Below are positions 34,466 to 44,659 of a stretch of DNA of 64,000 nt, piece by piece (position 1 is the stretch's first letter; each line of letters begins with the position of its first letter). A program made the position numbers and the translations under genes. Source of the DNA: Gonocerus acuteangulatus. Taxonomy: Eukaryota > Arthropoda > Insecta > Hemiptera > Coreidae. The notes under the pieces are model-generated. The model had not been told where the DNA came from and did not search any database. It was given only the letters and a program-made list of their open reading frames with translations. Location of the stretch: contig OX328132.1 of assembly GCA_946811695.1 (NCBI GenBank), positions 59,760,449-59,824,448 on the forward strand, given 5' to 3'.

Positions 34466-34508
34466 CAGCCTGAAGAAGTCGGAGATGAACCCGACGAAAT
34501 ATTGCAGT
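34465..34508 (+). ncRNA. Hammerhead-like fold directly at the PLE-C stop codon
   Basis: GCAGC (34465-34469), CTGAAGA (34470-34476), stem II GTCGG/CCGAC (34478-34482 / 34491-34495), GAA, ATAT, T34503, then GCAGT. Stem I pairs with one A-A mismatch; the cleavage triplet is AUU. The stem begins on the last base of the stop codon. Confidence 0.78.
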
Positions 34509-34592
34509 AAGGAGAGGAAAATCACCGCTGGAGAGAGAAGCCGTCTCACAAATCAATCATTTCAACCCCAGCGAAGTAACTTAAAACAAAAC

Positions 34593-34658
<66 letters not shown>
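34593..34658. repeat. (AT)n microsatellite
   Basis: AT repeat right of PLE-C, after AAAACATGT. Confidence 0.95.
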
Positions 34659-34659
34659 G

Positions 34660-35436
34660 TATATAAAGTAAAATATTAGATTCGTTTTCGATCTAAATGT
34701 AAACTTAAATACTTTCAAGCTTAGCTATAAACAGAATTTAGTTTCATTTTAAACATATATTAGAAATAACCTTACAGCTAAACATAACTAAATACCTAAA
34801 TCTAGTAGTACTAAGAACATGTTTACGTAGATGAATGTTCTATAATCAGAAACATGCAAATATTACTCTACAATCGCACTATAAATACACTCATACAATA
34901 AGTACAGCCACACAATAAATACAGTCACACTATAAATAAAGTCACACAATAAATACAAACACTCAAATATGAAACATTCTTCTGTTTAAGACTCCCCTTA
35001 CAATCCTCCTGACTCGTCACTCCGGCTGATATTCAAATTAAAAATGGTAAAATTATTTTCTATAATATAACTTTAGGGGGAAAATATTTCTGTTGTATGA
35101 TTGCAGATTACAAAATACACAAGAATTATATGGAAACAGAATAAGATGCGAGCCAGACGCCTGTTTCCTGTTGTTAGACGTATTCTAGTTCATTTTCCAC
35201 AGGCTCTAATGGCGCTTTCCTTTCTCAGGGCGGCATCTGGAATCAATAAACATGTCCAATCCATATCCTGTTTCGCCCGAACTTATTACCCATGCTTCTG
35301 CTAATATCCATACGCTCCCTCTCCAGGATATTATGAGGATCCATAATATATCCTTATGGTTAGAATTGACCGTCTATTTTAAACTTTCTGAAATGTATTG
35401 CTTATAGGTTATAGGGCTTTTCAAGGATAAAATCAT

Positions 35437-35519
<83 letters not shown>

Positions 35520-36280
35520 ATAATTTCTCAAGGGATTTTATTTTCGGTATTCCATAACTTCATTAATACTTCATAAATTTTCATAAATTAGGCATAATTT
35601 TAAAACTTTTCTTAACCAATAAACCGGAAAAATATACAAATTAACCATAGTTTAGCTGTTTTTTTAAAACAATACGGTTTGATAAAAACGTTTTTTTGAA
35701 ATCCCGCCCTGGACCTATCGATCTTTACCGCTACACCGGAAAATATATATCTTAATTTTTCTTAAGCTGAAACACGTGGAAATTTTGTGAGCCCATCAGT
35801 CGTTTAGAGCTTCCAAACATTTTTTATTATCGAAAAAGGGTTATGTTAGTTTCCTTCGATTTATCAAAAACTCTTCTTATTTCGCTTTAATTTGTTTGTA
35901 TAAGTATTTCTGGAAACATAAATTTATAAGCTCAATAAACTGTTAGACAAATTGATCCACTTGCTAAAATAAAATCTCTAAGACACTTGGCGCTGAAGTG
36001 GCTCCAATGCACAGAAAGGCATAATGTCATCAGTAGTAGGAAGGAAATAACCCTCTCCCTCGGATTCTTCACTTCCGCTTGTTCGTATGGACCGGAAAAC
36101 CAATATCTTTCTCAGTGTTGAGGCCTAATTACATATTAAAAGTATTTTTTGCTAAAAGCATTTTAAAACTTCCTGAAAAAGCGATACTTAACGTTTTGGC
36201 CGCTACTTTCAGTACACAGGCATTGTGCGATTCACGCTCACACTGAGGTAATTTCTTAATGTTTTTGTTTCTTTTCTCGC
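34660..36280. other. Interval without recognised gene; contains (AT)n 35443-35513
   Basis: At 34880-34970 a short diverged tandem theme of about 18 bp (ACAATAAATACAGTCACAC) is visible. No other feature recognised apart from the AT run. Confidence 0.6.
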
Positions 36281-36281
36281 T

Positions 36282-36284
<3 letters not shown>

Positions 36285-36361
<77 letters not shown>

Positions 36362-36362
36362 A
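36285..36362. repeat. (AT)n-(GT)n microsatellite
   Basis: AT run of about 65 bp ending in GTGTGTGTGTG. Confidence 0.95.
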
Positions 36363-36454
36363 ATTTTTGTTTAATCGAAATCTATACTAATATATTTTTT
36401 TGTGTGTGGTATATCTCAAATTATGGAATAGCTTAAGAAAATGCAACGAAATCT

Positions 36455-36625
36455 TTGCAGGGTTCTCATGCGGAAGATATGGGTTCGAGTCCCGCCGGCA
36501 GCAGGTTGAGACTTTCCTTTCCAGGGCCATTTGAAAAGATTCCCTGTTCGACCATGAATGTTTATGAAGGGTGGTAACCTAAAAATAGCTCGGCGTTAAC
36601 GGCCTTGATGTAGAAAAAAATAACA
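36455..36625 (+). mobile_element. SINE S2, tRNA-derived, 5'-degraded, with shared tail
   Basis: GGTTCGAGTCCCGCC (36482-36496) is a B box. The upstream TTCTCATGCGGAAGATATG matches the S2 head at 41.85 kb; the A box is degraded. The tail GGGTGGTAACCTAAAAATAG, then CGGCCTTGATGTAGAAAAAA, resembles the tail of the 5S-derived SINE at 44.4 kb. Confidence 0.72.
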
Positions 36626-37360
36626 GCCTTTGACGATGTTGAAATATCTTCTTATTTTTTTATTTCTACTCAATTGTAAGGAGACAGAAGCAAGTCGAAC
36701 ATCTCGTGCGAGGAGGACTTTTTTTTTTTTTGTGTTTGTAATTGGCCGTTCCTAACGAACAAACAAAGAAACAAATGTACGAAGTCGGGAACCAGAGAGA
36801 GTGGGCTATTTCATTCCGACTACTGTTCATACAAATTTCGGAGTAATTAATAAAAAGAGGTTTTGCCTAATATTTTTAGTTTTGTGCGTAATAGTAATCC
36901 TAATTACACCTGTAATCACAACTTTTGAAAAGAACAAGACTAAATATTTTACTCGTTCACTATTCTGACTTTAGCCTCATGCTAAAAGTATTTACGACGT
37001 TATGCCAATCATTACTACAGTATATTAATGATTGACGACTAACAAATAGATTGATGACTATTTTTACATGTAAGTATAAATATACTCTAGACTAATGGTT
37101 AACTTGAGTTATGAGTAACGAGGATAGTCTAATCATGAGTAATCCTGATAATATTGTATCCCATGATTGATTAGTCATAAGTAAAATTTAATCGATTTGT
37201 CAATCATTTAGTTGATTTGTGCTCTACTCTGTTCTAAATTAATTAATTAAATGCGCCAAAAGTACGAGGCTTTTATTTAATAGGGTAGAGAATCCAATTC
37301 TAAATTCATAAATATGTGTAGACTTTAGACTTTATTTGTCTTAAATGGGACGGAGATAAC
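36626..37360. other. Interval without recognised feature
   Basis: Short ATGATTGA / TTGATGACTA-type motifs repeat at 37020-37220, but no family was recognised. Confidence 0.45.
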
Positions 37361-37367
37361 ACATGGG

Positions 37368-37605
37368 CGTATACAAGGGGAGCTGAGGGAGTTGCAGCTC
37401 CCTCCTAAATTTTGTTTAATCGGTAAAAAGGTGTCATAAAAATCTCAAAAATAAATTAAATAAGATCACTTAGCTCAGAAAAAATAATTTGTTTTGGGTG
37501 TAATAGCGTTTTGTTGGCTATCTATTCCAAGTTCTTGATTGTTAGTTTTTCATACCCCCCAAATGCTCCCCCCCGGAAATTATTTCCTATACTCCCGTGA
37601 TATAA
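37368..37605 (-). mobile_element. MITE M1, copy 4
   Basis: Starts ATGGGCGTATACAAGGGG and contains GGGTGTAATAGCGTTTTG and CATACCCCCC. GATAACAC at the left and GATATAACAC at the right resemble a mutated target duplication. Confidence 0.75.
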
Positions 37606-38477
37606 CACTCCAGAAACCTCAAGCACCGGTTTCTCCGGTTGTGATGGCCTTTTTGCAATTTAGGCAATAGCCTGTAGAAAATTTAATTTGGTTTCTAACG
37701 ATTACAGAAAACGGCTAGGGCATTCTGGTTAGTCGAACACCAGTATGTTCTTACCGTTTTCAAAATGCACGATACGTCTGCTCTTGTCTGTAAATATTAA
37801 TATTTAAAATACCTCCTCTTTTCCAAACTTAACCAAAATTTATATATTTTAATTTGCATATAAATTGGGAAGAAGGAGCACCAAAAAACAAGCCTTCCAA
37901 ATTTTGAGTTATTTAAAAAAATGCTAATAGTTTTTGCCTCGAATGTGGTTTCATTAAATCCTACTTGTTTTTTGATATTCTTATTTTCTCCAAAAAGAAA
38001 ATTCTGAGGTCAAGTTTAATTAAAATACCTCAGATCATGAATATGTCATTTATTTATATCACCACATTTCACAATAAGTTTCGGCCTTCAGGCCATTTTC
38101 AAATTCTCAAGACCAACAGCCTCCTTATTAAATCTTGTATTCCTTGCACTGTTGCATCTTGTCTTGTCATCCTTGCACATTTTTCAACAAATTTTTTCTG
38201 TAGGTATGACTCAGTCTTATAATCACAACCACACCACCATTTTCTCTACTCTAATAAATAAATGACATATTTATAGTCTGCGGTAAATCTTATGTCAAAT
38301 TATAAATAAAAAGGCGTACATATTATGCTTTGGTTGATAGCATTATGATTTATGTTACAAACTGTCACCGATCGAACAGTGTTCAGGTGGGCGGAATCTG
38401 CTCTTTACAGAACTTTTCTTCTTAGACAAAGTATTTTTGTGAAAAACTTCATCAAAATACTACGATATTTAATATAT

Positions 38478-38663
38478 ATATGTTTGGTTTGTGGTCTTCT
38501 TTCTCCAGCGGTGTAGCTCCTCTCTCTGTCGCAATGTTCATCTCCGACTTCGTCAGGATTCCTTGTGTCGTCCTTGGTGGTTGTCAAGGGAATGTCATGA
38601 CACCGCCGGAGAAAGAAGCCATTCTACAAACCAAATATGTGAACCCCCAGCGATGCAATTTAA

Positions 38664-38665
<2 letters not shown>
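38478..38665. mobile_element. PLE-C fold-back, degraded
   Basis: GTTTGGTTTGTGG...CCAGCGGTG (left) and CACCGCCGGAGAAAGAAGCC...ACAAACCAAA (right) are inverted ends; AACCCCCAGCGATGCAATTT is the PLE-C 3' terminus before (AT)n. The inner minus-strand part holds CTGACGA and AGTCGGAGATGAAC, a hammerhead missing the second strand of stem II. Confidence 0.75.
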
Positions 38666-38666
<1 letters not shown>

Positions 38667-38733
<67 letters not shown>

Positions 38734-38755
38734 ATATATATATCTGTGTGTGTGT
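38667..38755. repeat. (AT)n-(GT)n microsatellite
   Basis: AT repeats with TTTATATTTA interruptions, ending GTGTGTGTG. Confidence 0.95.
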
Positions 38756-38861
38756 GAAAGACAGATTTTCTTGTCCCTATGCATTTCGCAAACGTCGAAA
38801 TATCTCGTTAGCAATTCGGAATTGTGTGTTCGGGGGAGCGCGAAAAGAGGATCATATAAGC

Positions 38862-38975
38862 TCCTGTTTCCTTCTGAGCTCCTATTACAAGGAGAGAGAG
38901 AAGCTGGTCCGTCTCCTAGCAACCACCTCCCCCCACCCGCTACCCGCAAGCGCGGCCGGCCTCCTCCAATGAAGA
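38862..38975 (-). repeat. Dispersed repeat R-B, copy 3
   Basis: TTCTGAGCTCCTATTACAAG and GGTCCGTCTCCTAGCAACCA are the reverse complement of the R-B core at 16.04 and 31.69 kb. Confidence 0.65.
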
Positions 38976-38992
38976 TGGACCTAATTGCAAAC

Positions 38993-39100
38993 ATTGAGTT
39001 AGTGAGTATCTACTAACTCAATTATTGCAAAGACATGTGAGCACTCCGTGCCTAAGGTTCTGGGTTCGATTTCCACTAAGGAACGTGCCAAATCTGTAGA
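38993..39100 (+). repeat. tRNA-like 3' half next to a small hairpin
   Basis: GAGCACTCCGTGCCTAAGG and the B-box-like GGTTCGATTTCC (39063-39074) resemble the anticodon/T-arm part of a tRNA. Upstream is an 11-bp inverted repeat, ATTGAGTTAGT/ACTAACTCAAT (38993-39022). Probably a SINE fragment. Confidence 0.45.
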
Positions 39101-39150
39101 TAACCCGTCCTAAATATATTACATTAAAATGCGTGTATGTTTAATAATGC

Positions 39151-39152
<2 letters not shown>

Positions 39153-39222
<70 letters not shown>
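39153..39222. repeat. (AT)n microsatellite
   Basis: Pure AT run ending at the first base of the PLE-A fold-back. Confidence 0.95.
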
Positions 39223-39226
<4 letters not shown>

Positions 39227-39570
39227 CTTTTTCTTGTTTCTTTTTCTGGCAGGGGGTCGATAAAGTAGTACACACTTTTTTCACTTTAACTACTTTATTT
39301 TGTATGTTTCGCCCGACATGTTTCGTGCCTTTCCTTATTCACGGGCTTTCCTTATCAGGAAGTCCTCTCGTCGTGTTGTCTAACTTGAGTCAGGCGTAAG
39401 TATTACAAGCTAGACAACACGACGAGAGGACTTCCTGATAAGGAAAGCCCGTGAATAAGGAAAGGCACGAAACATGTCGGGCGAAACATACAAAATAAAG
39501 TAGTTAAAGTGAAAAAAGTGTGTACTACTTTATCGACCCCCTGCCAGAAAAAGAAACAAGAAAAAGTGAA
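39223..39570. mobile_element. PLE-A fold-back with perfect 160-bp arms
   Basis: 39223-39382 and 39411-39570 are exact reverse complements as far as I can check, with a 28-nt loop. The arms carry the PLE-A 3' end: GAGAGGACTTCCTGATAAGG, GGCACGAAACATGTCGGGC, AAAATAAAGTAGTTAAAG and CGACCCCCTGCCAG. Each arm holds a hammerhead remnant with stem III ACATGT and GGGC but an altered CTGANGA strand (CTGATAA). (AT)n tracts stand on both sides. Confidence 0.88.
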
Positions 39571-39600
39571 AAAATATATATCGGGTCATCATTCACCATA

Positions 39601-39604
<4 letters not shown>

Positions 39605-39671
<67 letters not shown>

Positions 39672-39680
39672 CATACATAC
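39605..39680. repeat. (AT)n-(ACAT)n microsatellite
   Basis: AT run followed by ACATACATACATACAT. Confidence 0.95.
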
Positions 39681-39884
39681 ATATTTGCCTCTTTGCTGTC
39701 TAGCTGACTCGAAAATGGACTGATTCTAATGAAATTTGGCAGAAAAATACATAAATAACACAAAAATTTAATTTAATTGTGGCGTTTTCAGAATTTCATC
39801 AATAGGGCATTACTAAGGCCATTATGTCGCCACACTCGTCAAAGCGAAGTCAATTTACAATGAATGTATGAATAACTCATTCAG

Positions 39885-40560
39885 CGCTCTATGGAATGCT
39901 GTTTCAGAAACCTGATTGAAAAAGATGCAATTGAAATTCAATGTTTTAATATTAATTTGTGCGAGTGATTTTTGGGCAACAAAATGCTAGAAATAGCATT
40001 GATATCGGACATTGAATTTTGCATAGATGATTGTGCTATTCACTTTAACTTCAGGACCTAGGAAGAGTAAGGGTGAATCAGAAAAATCGACTTTTTTTAT
40101 TTTATTTTCTGATTCAGAAAGATGTAGGTAACATGGCGCTTCGCCTAGTTTCTCTGGTTTGCCTTTAGTTCTCTCACAGTTTCAAGTTAAAGTGAATAGC
40201 ATCATCATCATCATGAAAAATTCAATGTCCGATTTTAAGGGCGAATCCCGGGTCCGAAACGTCCCTCCTAGAATTTTGTTACCCATAAATCACTCGTAAA
40301 AATTATAATGCAACATTGAATTTCAATTGCATACCTTTTCAATCAGGTCTATAAATCAGCATCCCGTAGAGTAAACATTCTCTCTTGCTATCCTGAAGCA
40401 CTTCTAGAATTTGGACTGAGATTACCCAACATCCGGGATTCGTGATTCCCCCTTAATCTTCCAAGGTTCTGGCTCCAAACTGTGAGAGAACTAAAGGCGA
40501 ACCAGAGTAACAAGGCAAAGCGTCTCGTTGCCTAAATCTTTCTGCTTCAGAAAGTAAATT
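39885..40560. repeat. Rearranged inverted-repeat block
   Basis: Four segments occur in inverted pairs, for example AACCTGATTGAAAAAG (39910) / TTTTCAATCAGGT (40338), GCGAGTGATTTTTGGG (39961) / TAAATCACTCG (40287), and TTTAGTTCTCTCACAGTTT (40164) / AACTGTGAGAGAACTAAA (40480). The pair order is not a simple mirror, so at least one rearrangement or two nested fold-backs occurred. No coding potential. Confidence 0.65.
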
Positions 40561-41750
40561 AAAAATGAGATGGATGGATATGAGACGGATGGTCACGAGC
40601 AAGCGGGGATCATTGAGGCCGAAAAGAAGGGAATATATTCCAAATGTATTAAGTATCTAAAAGATAAATTCCAGGAAAAATAGGGACCAAGTGTTTGTAG
40701 TCCGACACAAGAGGCAAGTTTTACAAAATTACGTCCACGTACATCTTGAAGAACTTAGAATGCTGCCAGAAACCTAAATAAAATAACAGCAATTTCCTGT
40801 TTTAGCCTAGTCAATACATTTTGACTCGCTTGACATGACCAACATTTATACAAGCATTAATGGATTTCTTTTGTCTTAAGCCGAAAAGAATCGACTGACT
40901 TTTTTGTATCTCGTAAAGAAAAGAAATACAATGTGGAAAAAATGGGTTCCCTAAATGAGGTTATTTGTGAAGAATTGTTTTCATAACTAACTATATTTTT
41001 TAAATTTATTTATGAGCATCTATGCGCATCTAAAGCGATTTGCTCATAAAAAAACTAAATAATGTATAAGTGATTTCAAACAGAAAATTGATTTCTCTGT
41101 ATTGGAGGTTGAGCACTATTTGTAGCCAGCAACCATATAATGTTGGGCAGCCCATTTTATTAATTCTACGATTTAAAAATTGTACGCATTTGATGAGACG
41201 TCATTCATTGACTAAGTTTGCTTCTGATTTTATTTTGCTAGTTATAAGGATATAATAATTAAAATAAATAATTTTTAATGATTTATCTTGGTTAGTAATT
41301 TGCGTTGTTAAAGCGCCCCTTGGGGGATTAATGTCTATTGTGATCCGTGTACGTTTGGGAATGATGAAGCTTCTCTTCAGTATATCCACCCACTAACACA
41401 AGACATGAGGTGAAATTAGTCACTTGCACACAAATAGTGATCCTTTGTGGTCTAATACTCACAATCAATTATGTCATTATCTCTGATAATAACTGATTAT
41501 TTTCTATCTTGTAATTGTTGCAGATCCGCATTTTGTAGTTCTTACTCACTAAAAAGAGAAATCAACAACGTCGTCTCTTGGCTGTTATTATTTCACAGAA
41601 AGGCAACAGTTATAAAAGTATACCGTATTTGTCTCCTATTTGATATTTGTTTTTTAGCTAATTTCATCAGTTGTAAATTGAATTATTTGAGTTTTTAGAT
41701 ATGCTCACTAGTTAGTTAGCTTTCAGAATATGTACATCTGTCACATTAGT
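40561..41750. other. Interval without recognised feature
   Basis: AT-rich; no motif-bearing frame or repeat family recognised. Confidence 0.5.
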
Positions 41751-41754
41751 GTTT

Positions 41755-41899
41755 TTCTTATTTTTATTTACGGGGCATCTGCCTCCACCCTCCATATAAG
41801 CTGGTGAATCGCTGTAAATAATCAACCTCCCAGAGGCGGGACTCGAACCCACATATCTCTCATGAAAATCCAACACGCTAGCCACTAGACCACGGTCAA
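41755..41899 (-). mobile_element. SINE S2, tRNA-derived head intact
   Basis: On the minus strand the head reads TGGTCTAGTGGCTAGCG (A box) and GGGTTCGAGTCCCGCC (B box), with a tRNA-like layout and GACCGTGG start. The body (GGTTGATTATTTACAGCG) ends in CCCGTAAATAAAAATAAG. The 3' acceptor does not pair with the 5' start and no terminator follows, so it is a SINE rather than a tRNA gene. Confidence 0.78.
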
Positions 41900-41989
41900 T
41901 AGCTTACTTCCTTAGAGTAATTTCAGGACCGGAGGATCAGCCGATCAAGTTCTGACTATAGAGAATATGCATCCTGTGCAGTAACCTAT

Positions 41990-42790
41990 ACAGTCAGGAG
42001 GACTCTGACTGTAACAATGGAAGAATATCCGACCTGTAACAGCTCTGGACTGGGATGTGTGGTTTTAATAATGAGATAAATCCTTCCAGAAACATCATGG
42101 GCGTATATAGAAAATCATTTCGGTGGGGGGCTGGCAAAATTTCGGGGGGGGGGCTGGTACTATTTCTGGGGTATGGAATACTAACAATTTACAACTTTTA
42201 ATAGTTTTAGACAGCTAAAACGCTATTACAATATAAATAAAATACGTTTTATAAACTAAGTGATCTTATTTAATTTATTTTTAAGGCTTTTATGACACAC
42301 TTTTACCAGCGAATCAAAATTTCGGGGGGGGGGGGGGCTGCAGCACCCCTTATATACGCCCATGAGAAACATCTATGGGCTTGCATTGTGATTTTGGTTG
42401 TGGAGAAATATCCAGCGTTTGACAGGACTTGACCCGGAGTTGTGATTTTGATGATGGGAGCCGGGACAGCACTGGACTAGTTGTGAATTTACTTAAGGAA
42501 TAATATCCGGCCTGTGACTGCACTGGACTCGGAGTTTTGATTATAATAATTGGGGAATATTCAGCCGTTGAAAGTATTTCACCCGGAGTTGCGATTCTGA
42601 TGATGCAAGTTCGGACTGCTCTGGACAGGGATTTGTGATTTTTAATAGAAGGGAATATGTAGCCTGTGGCAGTCCTGGATTACGAATTGTGATTTTAATT
42701 AGAAGAAAATATCCATCCTTCGACAGCTTTGGTCTTGGATTGTGATTTCGATTGTAGGATTCTATGGTATATCCAGCCTATGTATTTGAC
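41990..42790. repeat. Diverged minisatellite of about 60 bp units
   Basis: Units share the theme TTGTGATTTT, GGGAATATCC, GCCTGTGACAGC and CTGGACT, repeated about nine times with drift. An M1 MITE interrupts it at 42096. Confidence 0.75.
42096..42364 (+). mobile_element. MITE M1, copy 5, cleanest
   Basis: CATGGGCGTATATA and TATATACGCCCATG termini with perfect 8-bp duplications AGAAACAT (42088-42095, 42365-42372). Inside are GGGGGGGCTG blocks and TATGGAATACTAAC. It splits the minisatellite, so it is younger than that array. Confidence 0.9.
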
Positions 42791-43165
42791 AGATCACTGT
42801 TTTTGGCTCATGATTAAAAGCCGTAACTTTTGGCGTAAATATTTCAACGAAAAATATTCCGGGTTGCCTACGTCTAAAGCGAGCACATATTCAATGAGGT
42901 TGAATGTGTTTTATCCCCATCTTATTGCTCGAGGAATTGAATAGCGTAAGCGGATTATGCAATTGAGGTTAAAAGTTCTTTAAAAGTTACCTCATTGCTC
43001 CATTATTTTGAATGGTGAAAAAGAACCTTAAGATATTCAGATTTCTTCTTCTTAAGATTAATGTTTTGCAGGAACTGTGTCGATTTTTGTCCCTTACTCA
43101 AACTCTTGTTTGTGAAAATGTGTAATCTCTAACCAAGTCCTTCTTAAAACCAAAAAAAAAAAAAG

Positions 43166-44658
43166 TCCGTCTCACAGGAACTGCATCATCTTAGCGCGGT
43201 TCTGTTCATATCCCTAGTCTAATTTGGAAAGATTAAAATAGAAGCAGTTATTATTTTGGTTCCACCAGTCTTTTTTTTTTAATTAATTATTATAATGGCG
43301 TGTCAACCCTTAAGGTCACTAACGCCATTCCTGTGTGTAGTAAAGTCTTGAAAGGTCATGATTTACGATCTTACCTGGAAGGGTCGGCTAACACTAGAAA
43401 CTGTCCCGCTAGTGACAAGGAATCTTGGAAATCTATATTTCTAACAATAAATTTTGTTATTTTACTTAACCAGTTTTATTGTCAAATACATTATCCAACT
43501 ATAAGCAATTAAAAAATAACAAGGAATAAAACAGACAAAAAGAACCGTTCGAATAAACGAAATCAATTAATTTAAAGTTTTAAGCACTTATTTCTCCGAT
43601 TGACATCGCCTAATTAAAACTTTCTTCAGAACCTTTTTTGTAGGACATTTAGTAAGCTTTCGAATGGTAATCTTCCGCTTCCCAAGATTGTCAACGGTTT
43701 TCGAGATACTAACGAAAGTATACAAAAATACCAAAACTTTTTTTGTCTGTTAATAAAATATTTTATTCTAACCCTTCCTTTACTCCAAACGTAACAAAAA
43801 TTTCAACATATTAGTGTTGATGAAATTCGAACATGCAGAAAATGTTTCAACTGTATCCCATAATTCTAAGTACCAAAATCAAAGACAAACAACCCTCCCT
43901 AGGAAGGACGCTAAGCAGTTGAAAAGCTATATCTTGGAAATCCATATCTCTAACATTAAATTGTTTTTATTATTTTTCTTAACCTGTTTTATTTTCAAAT
44001 ACATTATCCAACTATAAGCAATTAAAAAATAACAAGGAATAAAAAACAGACAAAAAGAACAGTTCGAATAAGCGAAATCAATTACTATAAAGTTTTAAGC
44101 TCTTATTTCTCCAATTGACATCGCCTAATCAAAACTTTCATTAGAACTTTTTTTGTAGAGCATTTAATAAGCTTTCTAATGGTATTCTTCCGTTTACCAA
44201 GATTCTCAACCTTTTTCGAGATATTAAGGAAAGTAAACAAAGTTACCAAAACTTTTTTTTGAGCTACAGAGCGAACAGACAAATATATATATATATATAT
44301 ATACACACACAAATTTTAACCACTATCATTTTCGCCAACGGCCATAGCCACGTTGAATACACCGGTTCTCGTAGATCACCGAAGTTAAGCGTGGTCAGTA
44401 CCTGAATGGGTGACCGACCACGTGCTGTTGGCATTAGAAAAGGGTGGCAACCTGTAGATAGCCCTATTGGCTAATAGCCAAATAGTTGATGCGCTGTAAA
44501 AAACAAAAAAACAAAAAAAAAAAAAATATTCATTTTCGGTCTCTAAAAATTCGGGGTTCTGAAACGCAAAATTTTCTAGTCGGCACTTCCGGATTGCGTC
44601 ATGAGATCAACCTTATAAGCGGGGTTCCTCCCTATGTGGGAGGGAGGAACCGCGCTAA
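43166..44658 (+). repeat. C1 composite repeat with nested 5S-SINE
   Basis: Start TCCGTCTCACAGGAACTGC (43166), subterminal TTAGCGCGGTT, two module 1 segments, GCGAACAGACAAAT - (AT)n - ACACAAATTTTAACCAC, module 2 and the hairpin end GGGAGGAACCGCGCTAA (44658). A SINE splits module 2. Non-coding throughout. Confidence 0.72.
44335..44529 (+). mobile_element. 5S-rRNA-derived SINE (SINE3 type) with 9-bp target duplication
   Basis: The head (44334-44432) is 5S rRNA: CCACGTTGAATACACCGG, the A box GAAGTTAAGC and the C box GTCAGTACCTGAATGGGTGA then CC, ending CTGTTGGC. Relative to a 119-nt 5S gene two internal blocks (about 10 nt each) are missing, but the internal pol III promoter is kept. The tail GGGTGGCAACCTGTAGATAG leads to an A-rich end. 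TCATTTTCG flanks both sides (44326-44334, 44530-44538). Confidence 0.85.
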
Positions 44659-44659
44659 A

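Larger units (their letters stand above)
33199..34595 (+). mobile_element. Penelope-like element PLE-C, 5'-truncated, bounded by inverted 43-bp ends
   Basis: ATGATTGATTTGTGAGACGG at 33199 and CCGTCTCACAAATCAATCAT ending at 34561 belong to an inverted repeat of about 43 bp, including CCAGCGGTGAT / ATCACCGCTGG. The 3' end continues TTCAACCCCAGCGAAGTAAC to (AT)n. The inverted 5' piece is a short copy of the 3' end, as in other PLEs. AT repeats flank both sides. Confidence 0.88.

Noticed and set aside
35700..35750. tRNA-like pattern on the minus strand (GTAGCGGTAAAGATCG)
   Set aside because: No B box and no cloverleaf closure.
41830..41899. Functional tRNA gene on the minus strand
   Set aside because: A and B boxes are present, but the acceptor stem does not close and there is no terminator; it continues into a SINE body.
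44334..44432. Functional 5S rRNA gene
   Set aside because: Two internal deletions, an attached SINE-type tail and a target duplication show a retroposon.
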